DNA of 64,000 nt from Rhodamnia argentea (lineage: Eukaryota > Streptophyta > Magnoliopsida > Myrtales > Myrtaceae). Below are positions 21,101-32,400 of the stretch, piece after piece. The translations under genes and the position numbers were made by a program. The stretch spans positions 27,162,934-27,226,933 of the forward strand of contig NC_063151.1 of assembly GCF_020921035.1 (NCBI RefSeq), written 5' to 3'. The notes under the pieces were generated by a model. The model was not told the origin of the DNA. It was given only the letters and a program-made list of their open reading frames with translations, and did no database searches. Position 1 is the stretch's first letter. The number at the start of each line of letters is the position of its first letter.

Positions 21101-23069
21101 AAATTAAAAGGCAGAAAATAATGAAGAAAATGCTCACCTCTGCCAGATGAAGATCTTGAGTCTCCTCACCTTCTATTTCCCTCGCAATTCTTCCAGCCTC
21201 TCTCTCCAACTCCCGCATCTGAGGGCCTCTCTCGAGTTTAGTAGTATACAGATCTTCATTAAAGGTGCTTTTCACTCCAAATAAAACTTCATTCACCTCA
21301 AATTGATCCCACCCCCTTAAAAATGATAAAAAACGATCGTGCTAGTCAGTATATTTACAAAATACACCTCTTGGAATCTACATTCAGAACCTCCAAGACT
21401 TGATGAATAAGTAGATATACACCATGGCAACACACCTAAAACACCTAAGAGATTAGAAATTGACATCAGCTATTTAACACAAAAGAGTCTAAGAATGCTT
21501 GACATTGAATTTCAAACTAGTTTTATGATATCACATGTCAGCCAGCAGAAAGAGAACAGGACAGTGTTTTCCATCATAACAGGCTGCAGTATCTGCCCTT
21601 CTAATCCAGAATCCAGAGTTCACAAGCAAAAAGAAGGGTTAGGCTTGAGTCAAAAGACAATTTCTGGAACAGGTGAACTCCAATAGAGCTGCGGCCCACT
21701 AGCTCTAGGGAAAACCAACTTTTCCAGCAACTACACAATGTTCTAACCCCAAAACCATATCAACTCCTATCCCCAAATAAAGCATAAAAATTCCTAATAC
21801 ATGTGAAGTTGCGAACAAAAATGAGATATTAGGCAATGCTTAACATGTCAAAGTGAACATTGGATCCAGAAGCTAGCCCTTCTGGTGATAACGCCAAGAG
21901 AACCTTCCACTAAATAAAGGAGGACATTACAAAAGCCTATGAAGTGTTTTGAGTTCTGCTTTTCCTTCCACTATTCTCTTACTACACTCCTAGCCAACGC
22001 GAAGTTAAGGAACGGTTAATTTTCCATCCTAACTAACAATTAGCATGCAAAGGTTGCCAACAGGAATACAACATACAACATTCTCCAAAGAGGTGAAAGT
22101 AACTGATCACAACCTATCCCATGGGCCATCAAAGACATTCTCCAGTTCAGGACACTGGGGATCATCTTCATCAGGCATCCAAGGTTTTAGTTCTCTCTCC
22201 AAATCAACGTGACGCGCTTGTGATATATAGGAGTCAATCAAGATCTCCTGCTGTTTCTCAGATTGAAGCTCATTTGACAATCCATCCCCAGCTACAGAGA
22301 AGTCCTGGCATCCCCCATGAAGATACTACAATTAGATTCAGAAGTCAATCGTCGCTTTACTACTGCAACGATTGAGACAGAATTTATTTCCTAGCAAACA
22401 CATAGCTATGCATGACTTGTTTACTATTTCAATTCGTTAAGCTGCGTGTTTATAATGACTATGGCAAAACGGGAATTGATAGTTACCTTCGCAATGACTT
22501 GGACAAGTTCTTTGGCAGGTATTACCAGAGTCTTTGCAAAAGCCTTGTCAAGGGACTCAGTATTAGCCCTAGGCAACTGAACAGACCCATCTTTTATCAT
22601 GCGAGCCATTTTCAAGATTATCCCTGGGAGCAATAAATTAAATGTTTATACTCACAAGAATAGATCATTCATTTTAACCACACTAGCATTAAGCAAAACT
22701 TACCCATATCTTTATCGACATTTGCAGCGTGATATATTCCAGAATATATGGATCCATTTTTCACCTGGACTTCCACATGATGACCTATGAGGTGTGTTGA
22801 GAAGTACACTAATCTATCATGGGATGGGCTTAAATTGCCTCCAGCTTTGCTGTCAGCCATGGAACCTACGATGACCGCCATTAGAGAAAGCCCATATATA
22901 AATAATCCATGCTTATTTGGAATATCATACCTGTGCTGCCTGCTTTGCTGATGCCAGATTTTCCAGAATGCAGCCTATTGTCCAGCCTCATTCCTCCTTC
23001 TCTTTCACCTTTACGACGGCCAATTCCATTAGCAGAAGACTTGGGATGGGCAAGTTGTTGGAAGTTCAT
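18115..23069 (-). CDS. CID4: Ataxin-2-like poly(A)-binding-protein interactor (CID3/CID4 type), 626 aa
   Basis: Fourteen coding exons (minus order): 23069-22931, 22865-22704, 22623-22487, 22304-22114, 21315-21138, 21041-20850, 20262-20138, 20026-19960, 19841-19808, 19534-19212, 19096-18950, 18789-18697, 18596-18534, 18144-18115. They total 1881 bases and keep the frame. The order of parts is that of plant ataxin-2 proteins: a basic N-terminus (NGIGRRKGEREGG), an Sm-like ataxin-2 domain (about 60-150, LIGHHVEVQVKNGSIYSGI), LsmAD (about 175-270, GWDQFEVNEVLFGVKSTFNE), a Ser-rich linker, and a PAM2 motif (about 508-530) that binds the MLLE domain of poly(A)-binding protein. Family members act in cytoplasmic mRNP and stress-granule metabolism. 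The last exon adds only DMPYKGRDF, a conserved tail. CID3 and CID4 cannot be separated by sequence alone. Confidence 0.93.
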
Positions 23070-26060
23070 CCTTGGCTGCCGAGTCTGGAAGATGGTAGAA
23101 TGTAGCAATACCATCAAAAAGCAATCAATAGATCTTTTGGCAGAACACAATAAACAATAAAAGGAAAAAAAAGGATAAAGATGTATGAAGTTCAGCCAAA
23201 AAGATGCATAATATGCCTACTAAAAAAATTGTAGTAACAACATGCACATAGGCAAGGGGACCAAAGAACCACTATTAACACAGAAAGAAAGCAGTTAATC
23301 ATAGGAAGGGAATCAAATGCTGTCAAAGAAAAAGTTAGCCTCCACACTTATCAGTCAACAAAAAGTAATAAACGAATAGAATATGATTTCAAGTCTTCAA
23401 TGCAGAATCGCCACAAGCATTGCAACAATGCACAGAACTGTTTTTGTACTTGTGGGTTCAAGATGCATCAACAGCAAATCCTTTAACAGCAGCAAATCAG
23501 AGCGATGAAGGGCAGACTGAAGTTACTGTTTTTACCTTTAGTACGGGGATAGAACCTCAATACAACTTTTCACAGAAAAACAGAAGCTATCTCAACCATA
23601 TGACATGAAGAAGGTTTGCAAAAGCCAAGCCTTGTGAAATGCACATTCCAAAATGGGAGACAATGCATTCCAATATCACAAGCAGATAGTACCTTTGAGA
23701 TCTTTCAGGAACAACAAGAACCCAGAACCCACAAAATTAAAAAGCAACAGGGAACTTTTCCCGGAAAAGGTTGTTACTTCCCACGACTGCAAGGTCGAGG
23801 ACAAAGGAAGAGACTTGTAATCATAACATCTTACTCAGGTGGCTAGTATGCCAAAAAACCTGTCAACTGTCAAAAACATATACTAATTTGGTAGAATACA
23901 TATGTGATAATGTTTCTTCTTCACAAATTAGTAGCAGAGGTCTACAGGTAACAGCTCCATTTTCAGATGAACTTCACAGAGAATAACTCTCGCGACTGAG
24001 TGTGGAAGAGCCCCATGCATCAATTATGTCAGTTGTTCATTGCTGCAATTTACTGTAATAAAAATTCTTCAGAGCCTTTTGATGAGGACCTGACCAAAAG
24101 TTCGAAAGATACTACAGAATTACAGTAAACAGAAGCTCCATTCATTGCCAATTTGCCATTGCTCCTCTCAAGAGTGAGATCATGAGCTAAAATGGGTGCT
24201 TCGTTTCAAGAAAAAACGAAACATGACACATCTTCTTCTACATTCTCCACGCTGGAAGAGAACTTCATGAAATTCTTATTCCTCTATAGGGTCAAACTGG
24301 GTCGAGCATAGTCCCCCACAATAGTCTACAATGAACGTCCTAATTTCACGGTTTGGTCTTCTGTTGGTTAGAAATAGAAAGCTTTTAAAGGAGAGGTCTC
24401 ATTGAGGCACTTCAAGTTAATATTGTCCAGGAGGCAATACCCTAAAGGCAAGAAACAGATGGCTATCTAGGTTGATTGGAGAAAGCTTACAACAGGGTAT
24501 CCAGATAATTTTAACAGGTTTTGTGAAAGCTGGGAATCCCCCTATTCTATCCATATAGTGCTAATTTATTCTGGAATGCAAATAGTTTTATTGACTGTGG
24601 ATTCCTTTTTGGTAAATGAGCTCTCTACGTAAATAGGCCAGTAACCCCTACTACTGCCTCAGTGTGAATTTTTCTAAAACCCAAAAGAAGATCACGGATA
24701 AACTACTAGGATAAATTCTTCCATAAGCAATGACCAATCCATTAGTTCAAGCGATAAACAATGAACTTCGCCACTGTCCAATCACAAGTTTCACGACAAC
24801 AGCAATGTATTTAGAATGTTGATCTTCAAATATAACCAGAACTACTCTGAGAGCACCACTGCTAAATTAGGTATTTCCACTTTTAAAGAGAATCAACTTT
24901 AGTCAAAGTTCTATTTGTTCATGGACAAGTGCATCTGCAGGAATTGACTCGTAACAAAACCGACTTATGGTACCGATGACTAACCTTTGACTTTTGAAAT
25001 ATCTCGCCAATCAGTGATATCGTAATCAATAATGGTTACGGCAATATAAAGTCATCCCACAAGACCCAAAGGACAACCACAGGAGATGCTTCAACGGATG
25101 CCACAAGTGGAAACAGATGTCCAGAGATAGAATAACATCTGACGCTGGGAACTATTGGATTACCATCTGCAATTATTGCCTGCGTTAGAATAGCAAACAA
25201 AAAAACAATTAATGCACGCTTGCAGAGTCAGGAGAGGATAAAACCATGCTGCAGAAGGAAAGAAGGCACGATGTATTAGGCGGTAGTCCACTCTATCAAC
25301 CGTAGAGATTTCTTTGAACTAACCGCATGACCAGTCACTTATACTTCCTGTGTAGCGATCATAAACCGTTTTGAGCGTGGACAGAGAGAGACAGAGAGAG
25401 AGAGAAGCATGCAAAATCCTATAGAAGAGAATAACTAACGCATCAGAAGCAACAACAGATTCATTTCATTTCAATCCCGCATAAAATGCGGAACAAAAGC
25501 GGATTCACCAGCGCGCACCTATCCACATGAACATCCGAGTGAAAAAAGCAACAAAACCATCAACTTGCGATCACAGACACCGATCAGAAACATCCCCTCC
25601 CCCCGAGCGAGCAAATAAAACCCTAACCACCCCCAGCATCCGAGCATCGGAAATGTCGCGGAACAACCAAACAACCGACTCGCCTAAGCGAGCAGCTAAA
25701 ACCGCCACGACGATAAGTATTCCCAAGAAAAAAAGACCTCGAAATCGCAAAATCTGTACCCCAACAGGCTCGAGCGACGCGCGATTGCCGATAGAAAGGG
25801 GGGCCGGAAGCAGGGAGAGGACTTTTCCAAGGCCGCGCACGAAATCGAGGGTTAGGGCTTCCTCGGAGACGACGAGGGAATGGAGAATTCGGAAAGAGAT
25901 CGAGATCGAGCTCGAGGTTGAAGACGGAGGAGAGCCGACGCGCGGGGTCTGATCGATCGATCGAGAGAGAGAGAGAGAGAGGAAGGCTGGTGGCAAATTG
26001 GCGATGATCTGTTGTCGTGCCAACACGAGAGAGAGGAAGCGCGAGACGGCGTAGTCGCCT
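23070..26060 (-). other. 5' leader, leader intron and promoter of the CID gene
   Basis: The leader exon next to the ATG ends at an acceptor (CATCTTCCAG, exon edge 23084). Upstream are 2-2.5 kb of non-coding sequence, presumably one intron. A GC- and CT-rich zone follows at about 25.6-26.04 kb with a GA microsatellite (25963-25982), typical of a plant 5' leader. The first-exon donor was not determined. Open frames across 25527-26026 on both strands are GC-bias artefacts. Confidence 0.5.
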
Positions 26061-27636
26061 ATTAATGAAGGGTAAAAACTAGATTCGCAGAATCTGATTA
26101 TATTTTCCCTTATTAAATGAATATCTATGGGCCCTTTTATTATTTTCTCGACTTGAAATCTCTCCTTTCATTTTCTTGTTTTTCAAATTTTTCACGTATC
26201 AAAATTTTTCAACGATCGTGAATTTATCGGCTTTAATGGGAAAGATAACGCATTTCCCTTTTCGTAGTTTTGAATTCGAGTCTTATTAAAAATACTCGAA
26301 GACTAAAATCCGAAATGCATTGAAATTGAGCGAATATTGAAAAGTTAATTGATTTATCATTTTTAATTTATGAAATTATAATTTGCCCAACGACATCAGT
26401 TCGCAAAGTAAAAAGCACGATGAAAAAATTTACGACAAGAAGCATCTTTGCGTGAAATGAAATACCAGTAGAGTCGCCGAATTTCCGAATCAATTCTCGT
26501 ATAGTATTTATGTACCCATCATCTATACAACAAAAAGCAGACACAGTTCTCCGTGGAAGTGAAATTTGATTTTTCCCCATCTGCCCACTAAAATGGGGAA
26601 AAAAATAGATGACAAAATAAATAAAACCTTCGTTTTCATTTCGTAAAAAACGGCGGTACTTTGCCTGTCGTTTGTGGCCACTCTTTCTTCAATTTATTCT
26701 ATTGGATGCCGCCTTTGTCCGTACGGATGAAAGATAACATTCAATATGCATGTCGAGCTGGCGACAGAAATACGAATTACCCATTTTCGCAAAATTCCGC
26801 ATCTTGCCTCGTTTATCTAGTGCGATTTTGCGATTTGCAAATGAAATATCGGCATCGTGTTTGTCCAACACAAATTGTTTGTCCCCGATGGCTGCTATGA
26901 TTTACGACGTCGTCTGTTCGGTACATTGGCTTTTTAGCAAATAAGCTCGCACAATTGATATCACACGTCCAATCGCGTTGACATTTTGTGAAACTCGAAC
27001 GCATTCAATCGATCGTGTCGGAGTTTGGCGAACAAGCAAGATGATTTGCAATTGTCGCAAGCTTGAGATAAGGCGCCAAAGAGCTCGGCAGGGAGGAATC
27101 GGCTAGTCATTCAATCTATACATGTGAACCCGATGTGTGCGGATTGAGCGGAAAGAACCCGACGTGTGCGATCTTTCTGCCGGTGCTTTTTATGCCAATT
27201 GCAATCCAAGTTGCTTTGTCTTTCCAATTAACCACAACGTCGCTCCTGTTACAAAAACTTCGAACTAAGCCCGGGTAGGCGGGCGGGGTTGTTGGGGTGG
27301 GGTCGGAGAACCAAGCCTCTCAGGGCCGTCCATTTTGTTGCTAATGGAAAGGAAAATCTTCGATGGATACCGCGTTGCTCGAAAAACATTGATGTAATCT
27401 TGTAGAAATATCTAAAAACAATTTCCCAATAAGAAAATGAAAGTTTCTTGTCAATAAAATCATCGGTTCGCTATCAATTTCGTCATTTGCGAGATAGATC
27501 TGTCTCGAATATTTCTTTTCATTCAAACATTCAAATCACATATGATTGATTTCTAGTCCGATTTGATCCATTCCGGTCTCACCCAAGAAACCAGTTATTA
27601 ATTTCAAGAAGCGGGAACTAGAGGTGGAACCTGGAG
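26061..27636. other. Intergenic stretch between CID and the UGT fragment
   Basis: No recognisable gene. In the Arabidopsis segments compared, a BREVIS RADIX-like gene lies about here. No BRX domain coding could be seen on either strand. Confidence 0.5.
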
Positions 27637-28199
27637 TTAGGGATGAATGGTTTCAAGTTCCATCCGGAACCTATCCACCAAAATGGGTTCATCATTTTTT
27701 GGAATCAGTAACCTAATCTACACATCTTGAAACCCATAACTTATATTATCACACATTTCAAGACCGGTTTTAGGGTATACCAAATGCTTCTTGTATTTTT
27801 AATCGAACGGTTGCAGTGAACCATCATCTTTAATAATCACTACTTGTTGTTGTAATTCACTAACCACAACTCATATTTAGGCACACGAATAGAATAAAAG
27901 TCTTGGTCATAAATATCGTTGGAAATAGAAGTTTGGATTAATGGTTTCTGATTACACACTCACCATCGGACACCATGAAATATTGCGGGATCACGCAAAT
28001 ACATATACCAAGAAAAATGCAAAAGCTTATTATGGTTCCGGGTTCAGGATTCAGGCACCATATACTTATAACATGGAGCCTATCCGTCAAAACAATTTCT
28101 TCAATATTTGAAACTTAGCTTACATATCTCGAAATCTAGAACTAGACAAGGTTAGTTCTAGATTTCAAATTATATCCTGGAACCATGCTCATCCCTACC
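27637..28199. mobile_element. MITE with AGGGATGA termini, left of the UGT fragment
   Basis: The left end AGGGATGAATGGTTTC is mirrored by the right end GGAACCATGCTCATCCCT (imperfect inverted repeat). The interior has short hairpins, such as TCTAGAACTAG facing CTAGTTCTAGA-like sequence around 28130-28165. There is no coding capacity. A clear target duplication was not found. Confidence 0.55.
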
Positions 28200-28640
28200 G
28201 AGAGCTGGACCACCTGATCTTGGAACCGATGGATGCCGAGCTTGTCAACCAAGTTAAGGGCCCAACCGAGGAAGAAGTTGGAGAGGATGGCCACGAGAGG
28301 ATTGGGGTGGGAGGCGAACCATCGGGCAAGGGGGAGGCGGAAAGTGGAGATGTTGGGAACGTTGTCGAAGTGACTAATGTCGCGGACGTTCTCAACGCCC
28401 GGCGGGAATTTGGGGTGGGCAAGGAAGGGGGGAACGAGGGTTCTGGACGGACGGGCGAGGGGAGAGGAGAGGGCTGAGGAGGGGGCAGTTCTTGGGAGGG
28501 ACCAACACAGTGAGGGCGAGTCCACTGAGGGAGAGTTGCTGGGCGAGGTCCAGGTGCGGAAGCACGTGTCCGTGCACTGGGCAGGGGAATGCAATGCTCG
28601 TGGAGGTGGAGACACAATAAAAATGAAGAAGATGAAGTAG
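28200..28640 (-). pseudogene. UDP-glycosyltransferase (UGT89-like) N-terminal fragment
   Basis: On the minus strand, one frame reads HGHVLPHLDLAQQLSLSGLA then TVLVPPKNCPLLSPLLS, the acceptor-binding N-terminus of UGT89-type glycosyltransferases. Near 28395 the homology moves to another frame and continues PPGVENVRDISHFDN, SHPNPLVAILSNFFLGWAL, VDKLGIHRF. That is about 150 of roughly 470 family residues; the sugar-donor PSPG box is absent. Homology stops where the neighbouring MITE ends at about 28199. The normal start is not present in good context. At least one frameshift and the truncation make it non-functional. It is a decayed fragment, or a piece carried by mobile DNA. Confidence 0.85.
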
Positions 28641-28654
28641 AACAAATAAACAAG

Positions 28655-28868
28655 GGATGTTTATTTTGATTTCTTCATGAAAAAAATCTATCAAGTCTGG
28701 GTGGTCCGATTCTCATCCGGGAACAAAGAATCGTTCCGAGCCCTTCATTAGCTCAAAATTCTATGTAATCAAAAATCGGATCGATGCCCTTGAAAATTAT
28801 CTAGAGTGGATCAATTCGGAGTCCGGACAATTCTTAATTCTGGTGATTCTCATTACACATCCCTAATT
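28655..28868. mobile_element. Small MITE with AGGGATG termini, right of the UGT fragment
   Basis: The left end AGGGATGTTTATTTTGATT and the right end ATTCTCATTACACATCCCTA are imperfect inverted repeats with the same AGGGATG core as the element at 27637-28199. It is about 214 bases long and non-coding. Confidence 0.45.
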
Positions 28869-29446
28869 TCAAACCTTTTTTTTCCATGAAGTGTGCACGG
28901 CTGCAATTATGCGAAGGGCATGAAAAAGAGTATATGTCAACTCGTGCAAATGTTATTTGACCCAAAAAAAAAAAAAAAACCTTATGCAAATCTTCGGAAA
29001 AAAAGAAGAAAACTCACGCAAATGTAACTGCCATCGTCACGATTTAATAGATAAACTGCGGTAACTATCCAACTACAGGGACATAATAGTAATTTCACAT
29101 GATTTCTACGTGCAACTCCCAAAACGCCCCCGATTTCATCAATCGACAATCATCATCCTCCAAAATCTCTCTCTACACACACTCTCTCTCTAAAATAAAA
29201 ACCGTATTCAAAAACCCTCGCACTCGCTCGCAAAGCCCTTCTCTCCTCCAAAAAGCCGTTCGCTCGCGCACCCCCATTTTCAATGCGACCTCTCGCTCTT
29301 CTCTCCACCTCTCTCTCCTAGGGTTTTTCGTCTCGCTCCCCCACCGTCCTCCTCCCTCTCCACCGCCTCCGCCATCGAGCCCCCCACCCGTCCCATCTCG
29401 CTCGCCCTCCCATTCGTCTGATTTCCAACACCGCCGAGCGCTTGAG
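28869..29446 (+). other. Promoter and 5' leader of the DUF1296 gene
   Basis: The stretch has an A-run near 28964-28980 and then a CT-rich leader from about 29160. An in-frame ATG at 29099 would add 116 Ser/Pro/Arg-rich residues, but the conserved family N-terminus begins at 29447, so the upstream part is treated as leader. The facing CID gene is divergent, its leader starting about 3 kb away. Confidence 0.5.
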
Positions 29447-32400
29447 ATGGTCACTGCTTCCAAAGTCGAAGGCGGCACTCAGGTACTATCGGCTCGCGTC
29501 CGCAGCACCATCCAGACGATCAAGGAGATCGTCAAGAACCACTCCGATGCCGACATCTACGCCGCTCTCAAGGAGAGCGACATGGATCCTAACGAGACCG
29601 CCCAGAAATTGCTCAATCAAGGTCTGTCCCGGCGTGGCCCCGCTACGCCGCCGCCGCATTGCCTCGGTCCTTTTAGGTTTCTTAGCGTGTTTGAGTCTTG
29701 TTTCGATGCTTTGGTGCGGTAGGAGTTTGACTGGGAGTTTGACTTGAGGTGTGGAGCATTGACTTTGAGTTTTTTTTCGGGGTACTGGTAGCAGTCAATC
29801 TAAAAGGCGTGTAGAGAGTGCTTCAATGTGGTTTTGATCACGAGTCTCAGCTCTGTAAGATATTATCTAGTAAATCTCCGAATTGGTATCGGGGCCGTTT
29901 TACTTCTTGTTAGTATTAACCAGTTAACGGCACTTTCTTTTTTCTGGTGAAGTGATTGCTTTGCTTTAGATGCGCAAGATGAGGTGCTTGTGATTGCAAA
30001 CTTTATTTGAAACTGGTCTGAGGTAATGCCATGGGCTGGAGACTTGGGAATTTTGTTATTATGTTTCGGTATTGACAAATTTTGTTGCAAAGATATATTC
30101 AAGCACAATAGAGGCTATTGAGGGATTATAGCAAAGTAAGCAACGGAAATCCCCTTAGTACACTAAATAAGTGTTTGACTCAAGCATTAATGTACATAAA
30201 TACTGCAGACTGGATGCTTGGACTATGCAGATGCATTTCCTTAGCTTTGAAGGAAGGCTTGAAAGGGTCATTGAAATCTTAGATGTAAAACAGCGTTTAT
30301 GGATGTTAATAACTGCATACCTAATAGATTGGGAGGGGGGGGGTTGCTTTCTATCCTAGAAGCATTGTGGAATGAGGTAATGATGGAATAGCTTAGGGAC
30401 TTCTGTCACAAATGATAGACACGAATGTTTTTCCGGTTCGTGGGTTTGTTTCATATCTTAGCTTCTGGGTTCCAACAGCAAGCTCAAAGTTTCACCCTAC
30501 TGGTACTCAGACAGGGACTGATCTTTGCTTCATGGCACTGAATAAGTACAGATATGCTTATGATTAGTTAGAAACTGTTGATCAAATAATCGGATTCCTC
30601 CAGCATATCTTTTAACTGGCATTGAGTTCTTATAGGCATATCTGTGTTAGTTAGAAAGTGTTAATTTATATAATGGGATGCAATGCTGATGTGAGGGATT
30701 TTGTCTTTGTTTTTGCAGATCCATTCCACGAGGTGAAGAGAAGAAGGGATAGGAAGAAGGAGGTAATGGTCATAAAGTCTTTCCTTTTTATGGCTAATCT
30801 GGTTAGCGGATTATCTCCCTTAAAGTGCAGTTTTCTAGAGTTATATTTAGGTTAATCTTACAGCTGAGGAACATGAAATCTACTGTGCCTCTTCTGGGGA
30901 TCGTTTTGACAAAAGTTGGGAAGACTTGAACCGAAAAATGTATCCAGTTCGTTAACTTAAGTTGACTGGAGAGATATTTCTTGTCTCTCTCATGTGTTTT
31001 CTTTTGGTATTATATCAAAGACATTATTCCTAATGTGGACATGTTTGATGCTAAATATGCAGTTTGTCCAATTTTCAAGAAAATTGTGTGTGGTCTGCAC
31101 ATTTTATCTTTCCCCTGATATTTATGGAAATAAACTTTGGAGGGAATCATGTGGCTTAAGCATTTTGTAAATCTGCATGTCAGTGGGATGGTTGACTTAA
31201 TTGATGGCATTGTTGGAGCCTTGAGGGCATACAGATGCCTCCACAGTGTCCATATTTGTCTCAGAATAGTAAGATATCCGAGAAACATATCTTTTGTAAA
31301 TAGAACATTTTGAGGTCATCATGTTCTTTGGTGACTGTTGAAAACTAGACGGTTTTTTTTCCCTTTTCATCATTTTGCTTGTTAGTGACTTTTGATGTCT
31401 TGGACTTTGCGTTGATAAGTTATGCATTTGGTCTCAGGGTACACCACAGACAGCTTCTACCGATCAAAGGAAACATTTCGAAAATGTCGGACAGGGTAGG
31501 AAGTTCTCTGCAGAAGTTGATCATGGCATTCGAAAAGGCTATACCCGGAACGCTTTGCCCAGTAATTCTGGACAGGCAAGGAAGTCTTTACCTGGTAACG
31601 GAAGTATGTGAAAACTTTTTGTCTTCATTATAGTCGATGCTTTCATTGCTTTAATACATTCTCTTGGACCAGCCATCACAATATGGAGGCTTTTCACCTT
31701 TTAATTTGAAATATGAAGGGGAATATTGACACATGGATTTGGTTATTTAGTTCTACACATCAATTCATGAGGCATGTTCCAATGTCTGTTTCCTTTTATT
31801 TGTTTGGCTGATGGACAAATTCACACGATGCAGCAAGAAGCAAGGAGTTTCGTGTTGTGCGGGACAACAGAGTTAATCACAGTGCAAATGGAGAAACGAG
31901 GGCTGCCTCCCGGGAGGAACATCCACAACCCTCCACCGACCCAATATCATCTACTTCTGATAGAAGGTTGGCTGACTAAATCATTCTGTTAATCTACTCA
32001 TTGTGTTGCTTTGCGATTCTACATCCGAATAGCACATGGCATTGTGAACAAATCCCTTATCTTCCTGGCTGATGACTTAATGCCCTCTATTAAAAGATTA
32101 TTTTCCTATGTTAATTCTTGGGACAATTTTGTACTGAACGTAGCAATATTTATGATCTTTGGTTGCCTTTTGCCCAGATTGAAGGGAAGTTCATCTATTC
32201 TAAAGCCTTTGGGTGGGCAGAGTCATTCTCCAGCTTTTAAAGTTCCTGGCTCGCTAGATCGACAAGCCTTACCCACTTCTGGGAAGGAAACATTAGAGCA
32301 AGAAAGAGTTACTGATTTGAGTGCAGTTTCGCGGGTACAAGCTGCCAAACCAACCAATTCCCAGTTTCCTTCTACGAGTTTAGCATCAAGCAACTCTGCG

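Noticed and set aside
25527-26026. Overlapping frames of about 140-150 codons on both strands near 25.5-26.0 kb
   Set aside because: Both lie in the GC-rich 5' leader of the CID gene, have no domain, and each mirrors the other.
28220-28640. Plus-strand frames over the UGT fragment
   Set aside because: They are antisense to clear glycosyltransferase homology on the minus strand.
29099-29446. Upstream in-frame ATG for the DUF1296 protein
   Set aside because: The added 116 residues are low-complexity and CT-rich leader-like, while the family N-terminus starts at 29447.
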